Source: Hydractinia symbiolongicarpus
Taxonomy: Eukaryota > Cnidaria > Hydrozoa > Anthoathecata > Hydractiniidae
Direction: 5' to 3'
Length of the DNA stretch: 64,000 nucleotides
Assembly: GCF_029227915.1 (NCBI RefSeq)
Contig: NC_079882.1
Span: forward strand, 7,626,001 to 7,690,000
In this document: piece by piece, positions 37,601-50,545 of the stretch
Position numbering within the stretch: the stretch's first letter is position 1
Layout: each line of letters starts with the position of its first letter
The notes under the pieces: model-generated
Seen by the model: only the letters and a program-made list of their open reading frames with translations
Database searches by the model: none
Told to the model about the DNA's origin: nothing
Position numbers and translations under genes: made by a program

Positions 37601-38369
37601 TTATTAAAGAATTTTGTGAACGTTTTCACGAAAAAAAAAACAGCTGAGTTATTTTTTTGCTTGACCCTAAAATAATCGCATATTATCTTTAATAAACCAC
37701 AAAAGAAATATAAACTGATTTTAGAATGAAAGTCTACATAACAGAATCCGCTTTACACATTTTTATAAAAAAATCCTTTCTTAGATTTTAATGTACTTTC
37801 CTTAATCCATCAACTGTAGGTCACAAGTAAAATAAAAAACAGATTCTTTTAATGATTTTACTTTAAAAGTTCAACCAAAGAAATACATGTAAATAGTTAG
37901 ATAAAGTTGCACAACACATGCTTTTCTACAGTGCTGCTAAAGCTCTATATAAAAATCTTCATGTAAAATAAACTGTGAATAAAATAAACCTTTTAAATAT
38001 AATAAAAGGCAGATTGTCTTGTGAGAATAAACAATATTTGTAGACATTCTCACAGAGTAACTTATGCTAAATCTTAAAAACGGAAGCTTTAGCAATAAAT
38101 ATGCATAAGTATACAAACAAAAAAGACCGCAGACACAACAAATATTGTAAGTAACAGGACAGTAAAAGCATACACCGAAGCTTCTCACATTTCAATGGTC
38201 TTGTATAAGAGATAAGAAACAACTACAATTTAAACCAATTTATAAAGCATTATTAACAAAAATATTTTGCATAATCTATCCAAAATGAAAACATACTGCA
38301 CTACGGATTATATTAACAAAAGTTTGCAAGGTTAGTTCATAGTCCATTATATACGTGACTTTTAGGAAA
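31686..38369. other. 6.7-kb non-coding stretch
   Basis: No frame above 83 codons, no recognised domain, no tRNA and no clear inverted ends. The part nearest 38369 should be the 3' untranslated region of the hnRNP U-like gene. Its length is unknown because no poly(A) site could be fixed. This is the largest stretch in the window without identifiable structure. Confidence 0.5.
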
Positions 38370-41300
38370 TTAGTTTGGGTTTTGTTGCGTAAGTTGTGCA
38401 AAGGCTTGAGCATAATTTGCATACCACTGACTGTAGGCTTTTTGATAATCTTCTTGTTGCTTCTCGTACGATTGTGAATTACCAACTGGTCTAGCAGGAG
38501 GGTCAACCTGAGGTAGACCTAACAATGAAGGGCCACTTTGTCGCCTTTGCTGCTCACTAGGTTGGTTGTAACTCTGGGGATTTTCTTTTCTGTAACCTGG
38601 TTGGTCAAAACTGGAGTAGCTATCACGGCTGTAGTTTGCTGTAGAAGTGGTCATCTGTGTCTGATAACTTGTTGACATTTTATCATCAGGCTTACCGTAG
38701 GTTTGGTTTGTGTTAGAAGTGTAAAGGTAGCCTGAGCTGCTGGCATTAACATTCATAGATGTAGCAGATGCACCATACTGGCGAGACTCATTACGCCTGG
38801 TATCTGGCTCATACCTTGACTGATCTCGATACGAATTTTCCATAGCTCCTCTGTCATAATCACGCTGAGGCCTTTCGTCGAATTGTGCTTGGTTTCTAAC
38901 TGGTTCCTGGTAATCCATGCGCCTTTCGGTTTGATGTGGTTGATATGGCTCTTTATATTGAGTTGGTTGATACTTGTCATGAAGTTCATCTGATCTACCA
39001 CCATAACCATGTCGTTCATCAGGATAACTCCTGTGAATTTGTTGGTTTCCAGTTTTAAAGCGTTCTTGCTTTACTGCATCTTCTGGTCGTAGATAACGGT
39101 CTGGCATTCTCTGAGCAAATGGTTGTTGTGAAGTGGGTAGTCTCGGGCTGTCATAAACACTTTCACGTAACTTTGGGGTTTCATATGCAGGCTTACTTTC
39201 ATTGTATCTCGGGTCGATACCAAATCCTGGTCTGTCAAAATCTCTTTCTCCTCTGATGTCACTTGGTCTGGATGGGTCTTCATATCGCCTATCAGTTGGA
39301 ACAGCAGGTCTAGGTGAGGCAATCCGGTCAAAATACTGTGAGGGCCGTTCATTCTGCCTTTCAATGTTACCTGGTCGAAACCCCTGTGAATTGTAGTAAT
39401 CTCTGCCTAGTTGTTCCCTATATTCGTTTTCATTTCCCCTTTCTAAAAATTGTTGTTCCTCACTTGCCGGCTTATACCTTTCCTTAGTGACATAATCTCT
39501 ATCAACTTGCAATTCTCTCCAGGGCGGAGGATTGTTTTCTAGATGCCTTTCATTTCCCTTATTGTGCAGAAAAATTGGTTCTCTAATACCTTCTTGCTTC
39601 CTTTGAGAATCAGAAAACCTGGGGAGATCAAAACCTCTGTCCAAATCTTGACCAGATTGAAAAGGAGCATCTAAGTAAGGACGGTCCATTTCATTTCTTG
39701 TGATATCAGGTCTTGGCATTTGACCATCATAGTATCGGTCTTCGTTTGATGCACGATCAGGTTGCTTTGGAGGTGCAGACTCATAATAGTAAGGGTCTCT
39801 TTGCCTTTCCAAGGAACGAAATCGTTCTGGGCTTTGTCTGGCTCTATCCTTGAATGGATCTTCCCTTCTGTCATCTCTTAACTCATTATATCTCAAAGGG
39901 AAATCTCTGTTACGAATTTCAGAGGCTCTTCTGTTCTCTTTCGAAAAATCTCTGATATCGCCACTTTGGTACCTCCCATATTGGTCACTGTGTTGCAAAT
40001 TACGAGGATATACCTCTCTTTCTATCCTGTTAGATTGTCTTGGGCTATCCCTGTTAGCACTTCGATCCCTGAATGATTGGTGTTGTGGACTTCTGTGTGG
40101 ACTTCTGGCATCATTAAATGGATCTGCAAACCTTTCATTCTTTCTATCATTGCAGGGCAGAGGGGGTCTTCTTTCATTACGCTGATTTTGATCCATTTCC
40201 CGGGTACCTCGAACTCTCATATCTCTGGTATCCCGATATCTCACATCTCGATCTCTCATATCCCGATCTCTCATATCTCGTTCCTTTGTATCGCGATGAA
40301 TACCCCTAGAATCTCTGGCATCCCTGTCTCGATCATGTTCATAATTATTGTACCTTCTGTCATCACGTCCATCTTTTCGTTTCTCATCTTGTCTGTCATC
40401 CCGTCTTTCATCTTTTCTAACAAAAGAGCTTCGGTCAGGAAAAGGTTCTCTTCTTCTTTCATCGTGTCTATTAGATCTACTTCCTGGGGTGTTTGCATTT
40501 AATGAAGCTTGGTAAGAATCCCCACTAGGTTGAAAACCACAATTGGGTGGCAAATCTCTTTTTGGTCTCTTATTATCAACATCTTGCTTTTCAACCCTTG
40601 GTTCCTGTGATTGAAGGGGTCTTTTGGTAGCTGCCTTCTTAAAAGCTTCACCTGCAGATCTATACGACTCCACTAGATTTCTAGCGGCTGGCTTCAATTC
40701 CTCTAAAAACCATACCTCGTCAAATGAAGGCCCAACGTCGGGAAGGGTAAAGTTTCTTTTCATTTCCATGATAGCTTCTTCAGGGACAATTTTACCTTCA
40801 GCTTTTTGTTGTTTCTCAGTTCGCATGTTTAACACCTCTGGTTTATTCACCAAAACAGCAGCAATCCTTTTGTAGCCTCGGAATGCTTCCATTTTTTTTC
40901 TCCGTGCACTGAAGTATACGTTAGTTTGATCCAGGATATAATTTTTGGGTCTTTTCTTAGCAACCTCAAAAAGTGTTTTCAGTACACTTGATGCTCGCTT
41001 AATTAACTCTTCCCATCTGCCATGATAGTTTCTTCTTCTGGTCAAGTTTGACACCTTCATTCTGTCAATAATGATGTTTGTACCAAGAATGTGGTATTTC
41101 TTATCCTTATTCTGTTCTGCATACTTCTCACACCAAAACGATTTACCAGAAGCAGGCAATCCAACCATCATAATAACTTCTGCATCTTCTGGCCTGCTTG
41201 GACCAGGTGGAGGAGATACCACTTCATCTTGAGATAAATTAGCCAGCATTTTGAAGCCATTTGTGATGGGGAACTTTGGCATTGCCTCACCAAAATTTAC

Positions 41301-44300
41301 TCTGTACTTCATATTTTTCGAAGTCACATGGGGATAAATACCTCTACCATTCAGTTCATTTGTAAATCTGAAGGCAACACCAAGATATTCCCCATTAACC
41401 ATATAGAAGATTGCCTTTGGTGTCGAATTGAGATCAGCACAACAAGTTATAACATCGCCTACTCCATATTTTTTGCCATAATCTAGAAATTTAGAGTCAT
41501 ATGCAGATTTTCCTGTACCACCATATCCCCATGACAACTTATCTTCTCCAAGTTGGTAATCAGACCCATCCACAGACCAACCAACACGACAAACACAAGG
41601 CGTCTTTTCTTCAGGCAGATCTACTTTAATATTCTCCAAAATGTGCACTTCAAAACAAACCTAAGATGAAAACAATTAATTTGTTGGGACTGTAACCAGC
41701 AGTCAGTAAGCCAAAGAGATACAGAATGGCCACAAAATTTTCTCTTTAAAACTAAAGGATTTTTAAGAATATTGTAAGGAATTTTCCCCATTGTTTTAAA
41801 ACACAATAAAAAATTCAAAAACTTTATGGACAAATGGAGGGTTTCGAACAGCAGAATCAGCTGTCACCTCATCTGTCATCTCTATAGAAAGATTTATCAA
41901 ATATGTTACACATAGAGAAAAACCTGGTGTAGAATCGATTTCCTTACTTTACAGCATTTTATAGGTGTGGCCATTCTGTGATATAATATCTGTTTACCTG
42001 GTTGAAAAGAGCAAAGTACAAACCTGTATGCTGGAGAAGTTTTGGATATATCAGAAAAAAACAAAATCTATTCAATTTGCTCATGTAAAGTGTTGAAATA
42101 TTTAAATTAAAAAAAAGTATTTTGAGGGAGCACAATAATAAAATCATCCTGTCAGGTCTACCCTTAACTAGTTTTTGTTCTTTATTAGATGCAACACTTC
42201 AGATAATTCGCAAATTATCTCAGTACTATGCAGGTCTGTTAACAGTACACCTGATTAAAGTGATTAAAGAAAAAAAGTTTTGTAATTCAAAGTTGAAATT
42301 GTTTACCTATTTACATCCGTTTTATGTGTATAAGATGAAATTATTAAATAACTGTGCAATTATAGATCCAATTTCCAATAAATGTCAAAAAGCAACCTTG
42401 TGAAAGTTTTTATTGATTGCATGGCATAGAATACAATTCTGATGTAATAATTTTTCAATGCTTGCAATATTACACATCTTTGTCCAGTTATTAATGCAAA
42501 GAAAAATAATTCATTTCTACATGCAAAATTTATCAAGCCATAAAAAATATTTTTTGCAATCTAATTTTGCAATGTAGTTTTGTAAATTTGAAGAAAGAAC
42601 CATTGCTTGGTTTGTGCTTAAAGGGTAAGTATAAAAATTTTAAGGAAAAATGAAATGAATCTTCAATTTTTTGATTCTGTAGTCTAAATTCTATTTAGTA
42701 ACTGAAATATGAGAAAAGTATCAACAAAAAAGGATGATTTTTGAGCTATCGAACCTTGTATACAGAGAAAATACAGTGATGTGTTAAACTTTGTTGCAAA
42801 TCAATGTAAAAGTGAGACTATTAACAAAGGATTATCATTCTGCAGTTTAGAACACAATTTTCAATTTTCTTTCTTTCTTTTTTTTATTTTATCTTTGGCT
42901 TATTTTATTTCTTTTGGTTTTAAAATACCGCTGATTTTTCTCATATGCATCTTGTTCTGAAAGTGATTCTAGAAAAAAAGATCTTAAAACAATAGATTTA
43001 CCACATTTCAATAGAAAAAGATTTGTGTTTAGAAGAAAAAGATGAACACATAAATCTATTTAAAATTACTTTTGTACAAAGCAGTACTTAGAAGTACTTT
43101 CTGTATGTAGATGAATTTTGTATATCTAAAAGAATTTTGAGTTTTGAAAAAGGTTAATGAACAACATTCTGAATTGATAAAGCATATTATTATGAAAGAA
43201 CATGAAAATAAGGTATATATTCATGCAAAAATATACCACATAATTTCAATTCAGTGGTATGATTATTAGATATGTAATTACGATGAACTGAACCGAAAAG
43301 TTGGCTAAAATCGGTTGACATCTATTTGTTCAATACAACATTCGCTTCAATTCAACAATTGCAAATAATTAGAGATTTTCCAGCTTTTTATAGTCATACT
43401 AGATGCCATAAATGAAAAAGTACATGCTATCAAAGCAGTTACCCTTAAAGTTTACCTCCCAATTTAAAGCAACTTAATTCTAGTATTTTAGTATACTAAT
43501 TCTAGTATATAATTAATATTAGTATATAATGGAAACCCAAAGTATAAAATGATGTTGGACTCATACTATAAAGCTTGAAAAGTTGGTTAACAAGTCTTTT
43601 CAAATTTTCTAAAAAGCTCTTTTTGTTCTCAAGATATTTAAAGAATTTCAGATTTAATTATTCTGCATAAATTATGATGTCATTTTTAAGTAATAGCAAA
43701 TTTTGACATTTTTTGTCATCAGTAATTTTAGACCTGTTAAGGAATGTGTATTTAAACTATCAATGTAAGATATTATAAAGGTGAATTCATATTTATAATA
43801 TCTATACGTATTAATAAAGTTTTAATGCACATCCTTCAACGGGTCTAAAATTACTGATGACAGAAAATGTCAAAATTTGCTATTACTTTAATATGACATC
43901 ATAATTTATGCAGCATCATTAAATTCTTCAACCGTGAATAACTGGAGAACGAAAAGAGTTTTTTAAAAAATTTAAAAAGAATTGTTAACCAACTTTTCAA
44001 GCTCTATAATATAAGTCTAACATCATTTTATACCTTGGGTTCCCTGTAAGAAAAAAAAACCTGCCTATTTTGCGATTATAAGACTAAGATCAAACAAACT
44101 AGAAACAAGGCAAATCTGTTTGGCATATTGAATAAGAGCTTTCACGAAGCATCAAAAATCATAGTAATTTGCTACTTGGAAAAATGGCCCTTTTTAAATT
44201 ACTAGTGTACTCTGAGCATCGTAACGAATTCATTCATTTTTCTCTAATTGAATAAAAGTGAAACAAGTTCGGAGAATAAGTGGTTGAAGTGGGGAAAAAC

Positions 44301-47300
44301 AATCTTTAGGGTTAAATTTTGTTTAACATTATGTTCTAACAATTAAAGATTAACTTATATGGAAGTGGGAGGTAAGCTTTAATGTTGTAGATAGATTGCA
44401 TGTAAAGAATTCCCCTGAAATTACAAATGTATACACTGTAACTAGATAAAATGCTTAATTCTGAATATTGGAATGATCACTCTTTAAAATCCATTGCTTT
44501 TGTGTCAAATAGCACTGTGATGGAGAAATGGTTATAGCAGAGTGTGGATGGATGATTAGAAAAGACATACAGTTTTATTTAAAAATAGGCCTTGCTGAAC
44601 CAAAAAAAAAGATTTTTCAAGGAAAAGAGAAAAGAAACAGGAAAGAAAGAAATCATATCAAGTTTTGTTTCAATTACAAAATTACTTTTGGTAATCACAC
44701 CTTAAAGTAAGAATCTACATTATTAACTCTTCAGTATTAGTATTAATATGAAGAAGTTTTTGAATGTTTTTGAAATAAATTAGACGTTTTAAAGATACAA
44801 AGGCAAGGAAAGAGTGAGAATGTAAGGGCTATTAAAGAGAAGCATATATGTACAATAATAATAAGAGTTAATTAGAGCAAGTAGGATATACATGGTAGAA
44901 CAAGGATATTCGTAGCGATGTTTGAAACGAAAATTTTAAAATTGGAACAGAGTTGCTACCCAGACATTCATTTCAGCCACACAAAAACCCAACAATTTCA
45001 TTAGTGTGGATTTTATATTGAATTAAAGAATCATTATAATAATGATGTAGATTTAGAGTTTTCTCATCTGGTTTATTTAACATTTTAGGAGACGTAGAAT
45101 TGAACATTAGAAATTTTTGGATTTCAGCTACCACAAAATAACAATGCTTGCGAAAAAGTATATAAATGGGCCAAAGTCTTGGTCCCTGGATTGAGCATGT
45201 ATGTAAATCTTTTATCGCAGACATAAACTTTTCTATATGCTCTGATTCATAAGCATACCATAAAACTTGAATAAATAACCCATAGATCATTTAATTTATA
45301 TGTATATCAAATTTTAACCCTGTCCTCATGTTTGTACGAGTTTGTTTCTTTTTGTCCCTTTTTTTACTTTCGTTTTTTTAAAAACAACAACAACAGGATT
45401 TATGTGTTTATGCTGTAAATTCAGTGAAATAAATATCTTGTATATAAACACAATGGAATAAATATTTTTGTAACCCACTCATTAGCTAAACAGCCCAGGG
45501 AAAAAGCTAGAAATTTTAACAAATACCTAGGGTATATATTCAAGCTCCCTTGGTATACAAATTCTGTATAATAATTTAATTTGATAGTCAATTAAAAGAG
45601 TTCAATTGGAAATGAATTAATTTATTGGAGAACGTCCATTTTAAAGTAGGAAGTTACTACATTGTACAGAATGCTATGTTTCATTTGACTGAATAAGTTT
45701 CATATGCTTTATTTGAGCCAACTTCAGTAACAATATGCTCAACACGCATATAGATTGGGTTAGTATGGTAATGGAGCATAATCACATTGTAATGTCATTG
45801 CCGATAAGTTACTTCTGATGAAAATGCAACAATAAAAGAAGAAACAAATTAATTAAGGTTGTGTCAATGTACATTTGCAGTTAAAAACCACATTGGGTAA
45901 CTTGAAAATATGCATGGAGATTTTTATTGAAACCATAAAGAATAAGGCATAGCAGCCATACCATCAATCCAGCATATTTGAAAGTTCTAGAAGACTTCTA
46001 GCTATAGATTTCCAGGGTTTCTTTCTTGGTAAAATTTGTATATTTCCTATTTCTTTTCATATTCACAATAATGTTGACTTCCAGATAATTTCGATTTCAT
46101 AGGCAGAATTTTTTAGGAGATGCTCACCCCAATGGGTCATCATCCATTGTGTTAGGAAAGCTGAATTATACAACAGGACTTTCAAACTGAAGTTTGTCAC
46201 ATTTACAAATCATACAACAAAATGTTGAGATTTAAGCATACTCATACGATTTTTCATCAGAGCTTGTCTATTAACAAAAATTTCAACTAAAAGTTTACTT
46301 GTTTTGTTTATATAAACTGATGAAATGAAGTCAAATCAGAGGAAAATAAACAAGTACCTTGCCACTACATACTCCATGGGTTGCTCGTGCACCTCCCCAC
46401 ATGTACTCAAATCCTTCTCCTTTCATGTTACCAGCTACTAAATCATCGTCAGAAAATTCAACATGAAGTTCGCTATTGTATCTGTCTAAACGGATCCTTG
46501 GGCCTTCTGATTTAACAACAGTGTCAGCTTTACTGTCTTTCTTTGGTTCATCCTTTACCTCCTTAATGTAACGAAATATATACATTGAAAGATATACACA
46601 AATGGAGATAAATAGAACATTGCAATCCATCTCGCTAATATTTACAAGTAAAATAGTTGGAAGAATAATGACCACTTGTTATATACAACAACATAATCTG
46701 TATCACCAACTATCTCAAAAGAGATAGCTTTAAAGCACATGACCCACTTTCAATTTTAAAATCATATACAAACTAGTGTTAAAAGAGGACAGCATCAAAA
46801 ACTTATCTTGTAATAATTTTAAAGTAGTTGAGATTTATATAATATGGTATTGCTGAATGTGACAGTCTGTCAATGTAAACATGCTAAACAGCTCAAAACT
46901 CAATTGACACATTTTCGTTATGAGTGGTTAAGTGGGGGAAAAATGCTACTAATTCGAGAATGGAAACAGTTTATCTTCACATTTTTCAGGAACGAGAAGA
47001 AATTTCTTGCATAAAGGTAAAATTGAATCAAGTCCTTTATGAAATAGCCTCTCTGTTTGCAAAAGTTCATCGTTATATCTAGGATTGGTATTGCCTATTA
47101 CAACATAGTTCTTCCACCTTGTTTATTATAAACAGCGGACCTAAAGCATGGCTTGCCATAATAATTTTTTATACAATTGCCAAATTAGACAACATACATT
47201 ATAGCATTACATTATCCTGATGCACCATAATTGAGTCAAATTTTTCCACTTACACCTAGAAAAAGGCATTTGCATATCAGACTTTTAATGTTTCATATAC

Positions 47301-48115
47301 CTGACTTGCTGAAGCTTCTTGGTCTTTATTCCCTTCAGTTTTTACTATAGGCTTTTTGTCATTCATCTCTTTTTCAACTTTACTAGTTTCTTCACTTTTC
47401 CTGTTCTTTTGCTCTTCTTCCTTTTTAACAACTGGTGCAACAGGGCGTGAAGGGCCCATTCGAATAACTTCCCCTCTTGCAGGAATTCCTCTATAACCAC
47501 CTATTCAAACAATGCATAATAATTTCTCTATAGTTGTCTGTATGTATATGTAGGGTTCAAATTAGCAGGTCACAATCAACAAACAATGGTAAAATTGTGA
47601 ATCCTATTTTTTCATCAATTTGTGTAACACCTATTTCTATAAAAACTAAATACACAAGAGATCAATGGCAGGTGACCTACAGTGCTCCCAGACCACACTC
47701 ACAACCAGTGGGTTTTTTTTACAGTCAGCATATAGTTTTGTACAGTGACTTTATGTTTCTAATTTGAACCATGAGAAAAAAAGTTGTGCTGTACTAGACA
47801 TGCAATAGCAAAAATTCTTATCATGTGAATAAACTGTAATGCACATTACATTTCAGATTACCTCATTCCATTTTACTATTGGAGAAATTAAATGCCAAAG
47901 TTTCCTTTTAACATTAATTATGCTTTAAAATCAAACGCACCTCTATTAAATGATTGTCTTGGTGGACGAAAATTTCCTCTAAATGGTGCAGCATGTCTGC
48001 CTCGAAAATTACTATCTGGTCTCATTAGTGGAGCCAAACCAAAACGGCTACCACCTTGCATTGGCATTCTTCCACCACGTGGGCGATAACCACCACCACC
48101 TCGATAAAATGACAT
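38370..48115 (-). CDS. hnRNP U-like nuclear RNA-binding protein, 4 coding exons
   Basis: Exons (minus): 47941-48115, 47301-47500, 46358-46561 and 38370-41660. The phases agree and the total is 1,289 residues. Order: an N-terminal RG-rich segment (YRGGGGYRPRGGRM); a charged Lys/Glu linker; a SPRY domain from about 140 to 330 (GVCSGKVCFEV across the last splice, VGWSVDGS, GYGGTGKS, YPHV); and a P-loop PNK/AAA-like domain with Walker A GLPASGKS near residue 360, followed by LDQTNVYFSARRKK, as in hnRNP U. The rest is a roughly 650-residue disordered tail very rich in Arg, Asp, Tyr and Gln, with RDRD-type repeats and a final QKAYSQWYANYAQAFAQ. SPRY plus P-loop is diagnostic of the hnRNP U/UL family, nuclear proteins in pre-mRNA processing and chromatin-associated RNA. 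The N-terminal SAP DNA-binding domain usual in vertebrate members is not visible; it could lie on an unseen upstream exon, since TACTTAATAG just before the ATG looks like an acceptor. Confidence 0.93.
43449..44378. mobile_element. 930-bp hairpin element in intron 3 of the hnRNP U-like gene, TTAA duplication
   Basis: Outer ends AGTTTACCTCCCA (43449) and TGGGAGGTAAGCT (ends 44378) are inverted copies flanked by TTAA on both sides (43445-43448, 44379-44382). The end motif is close to that of the 59912-62899 element (AGGTTACCTCCC), so the two probably belong to one family. No protein is encoded. Confidence 0.7.
43531..44043. repeat. Long imperfect hairpin inside the 930-bp element
   Basis: GGAAACCCAAAGTATAAAATG, extended over about 230 bp, is mirrored in inverse orientation by the sequence ending CATTTTATACCTTGGGTTCC at 44043. 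Shared blocks include CTTGAAAAGTTGGTTAAC, CTAAAATTACTGATGAC and TAAATTATGATGTCAT. The unpaired centre is about 43760-43830. Transcribed RNA could fold into a long double strand. Confidence 0.85.
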
Positions 48116-50545
48116 TCTATTAAGTATTATATAACAAATTTTAACATCAGGATATACATGTAACAATATATAGTTGCGAAATGGTTGTTGGCTTGTTTTT
48201 TTTATGAAAAGGTATATTTTGCATACCAACAGCAATTAAAGTAAATATTTTATTCCTGCAGGTCAACGTGATTGCCAAGAATTTAAAATGTGCAGTCAAA
48301 TTAATTATTGTAAGTGACCAGGATTTTGTACACAATTTAAATGCATAGCAAGAGCGTGTCTTTAATTAAACTTTGTAACTATATACTTATAGGACATGTA
48401 TGTATTAAATGTTGCAAATGCCATGCCAAAAGCATGTACATATTTTGCCAATAATATAACGTTGCTACTTTATTAAAAATTTGCATGTGCAATTTTTGAA
48501 GGTGTAAAATATGTAGTTACAAGGGTTAATATTCAGTGATTTTGGTTATATAGTCAAAAATTAGTATTTCTCCTTTTCTAGTAAATTCAAAATGTGAAAT
48601 AGATTATTATATACTTTACATTACTTTATAAGAAAAATTCTTTTAAAATAAGTAAAAAGAAGAACTATTTAATTTAACCACTGGGAAGAAAAACAGCATA
48701 TTAATTAAATAAAAATCAGCATTTTTTCACAATTAATTTACCCACAAGCGATATGAAACTGTTTTAAATGATCAAGTTGAAGTTGGACGGAAATGTGGAT
48801 TGTTTATCTGCTCATAGTTATTGGTAGGTATATATACTGTATGCTTTGCCGTAAAGCTATACTCTTGATTAAAAATGTGTTTTTGCGAAAATTTCGAAAC
48901 CGTCTTTTCACCTGTGGATATGGTTAGTTGCTGGTCAATTTGACCATTTCTTTTTTAATCATGATAGTCAAATGTCGAATTTCTGCAGTCAGTGACCATT
49001 TGACTGTCAGTAACCGCCAGTCAGGGATCAAATATTTATTTTAGGCGCTTGGATACATGTAATGCTACTGTTCCTTTTGAAGCACCTAATGATGAGCTAA
49101 AGCTGATAATATTGTCAATACACTACCAACTGATGTTTTTATTGCTGTTGTACAAATTGTCAAGCTGTGGTATGAAAAGGCTTCATTTCAATTCAATCAT
49201 TGCGAACAGGCCAAGTAAGCCTATTTCTGTTTTGAGAACTTTGTCATTGATGAATTAGTTTAATGTATTGCTGATATGACAATTTTATTTACTTAACAGC
49301 ACATTGATGTGAAGAAAATAAAGAAAAATTAAAACAGTTCTCAAGAGAATGCAGCCCTTTAAAATAGAAACAAAACATAACAATAATTTACGACAGCATT
49401 TGTCAACAAAAAAGAAGAAAAACTGAAACAGATGCCAAGGGAATGTATGGAATTACACCACAGGACATTTCTTTATGGGGATATCGTTTATAATGCATAT
49501 GGATTGCAAAAAATATCTTGTTTGAAGTAACCCACTGTTATGCAACAAAAAGTTCTTTAATCTTTTCAAACAAATTGTTTAAAACAGTCTTTCTAACTTA
49601 AATTTTATCACGTTGTCAAAACCAATATGTTATTTTCCACAAACCTTACATTCAAACATAAATGCTCTAACTGCAATATGTTTAGTGTTTAGCATGACCT
49701 GGAGCCTTTTACACTTGAGCCATAATGACATATATGGTCTGCACACAATAGAACAATCAGTGCAGAAGTGTGTTGAATCAAATTTTAAGGAGCGTCATAT
49801 CGGAGAGAGACTAAGTAGAGTTAGTTTTTCAAATAATATACCTAGCCTAGCTGCAGCAAGAGAAGAAAATTGATAGAAAATGATTAAAAGTTGGCTTATA
49901 GCTGTTTGGGTGCACTTGTGTTAGGATACCGCCCTGGTATCCTTACACAAGAGCACTAAAATCGTTTGTTATCCAGCAGGTGGTAGTACAAAGCATTCAG
50001 TTATGAAATAAGGGAAAATGGATGGCTTCAGCATTCAGGTGTTCCTAAGTCTAGCTAACATTACCTTGATTACCAACTATCTAGTTATAGTAACGCAATG
50101 ACTAATAAAAAAGGGTTTCCATAATACAATAAACACAACCAACACAATAAAAACATGGCCGCTTCTCCTTTCTTTTCCGATTCCATTTACGCACTGGAAA
50201 GCTCACATGCCGCACACTTCGGCAACCGTACGAATGCTTAGTGTTACATACAGGCTTCTTTGTTCCATTTAAAGAAATTTATCTAAACGCATCTAATCTA
50301 AACTGTTTAGCTAAACCAACTAAATTGTGAAAGCATCAAATCGCTGTGTGAATTGGTTTTCTGAGAGTTTGAAATTTTTGTGAATTTAACTTTTAAGCAA
50401 GAAAATAAATTTGTCGGAAATCTAACTTTATTTGTCTAACGATGATGACACACTGTAGAAGACCTGTATGTATGTTGTTGGCAACACAAATAAATAATTT
50501 GATGTTTTTTTTGTTTGTTTTTTGTAGTTGTATATAGCATAAAGT
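48116..50545. other. Divergent intergenic region between hnRNP U-like and SLC49-like genes
   Basis: The two genes point away from each other across 2.4 kb. Upstream exons of both are likely here: TACTTAATAG precedes the hnRNP U-like ATG, and TTTTTTGTAG at about 50518-50527 is a good acceptor 18 bp before the transporter ATG. No specific promoter element was recognised. Confidence 0.45.

Noticed and set aside
38753-40502. Several long frames on both strands inside the last hnRNP U-like exon
   Set aside because: They are alternative-frame shadows of the Arg/Asp-rich coding exon, whose repeated codons keep other frames open.
42122-42403. 93-codon plus-strand frame
   Set aside because: Lies in an intron of the minus-strand hnRNP U-like gene, with no domain and no junctions in phase.
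44973-45290. 105-codon frame on the minus strand in intron 3 of the hnRNP U-like gene
   Set aside because: No recognisable domain, irregular composition and no splice partner. Its length is within chance for this amount of DNA.
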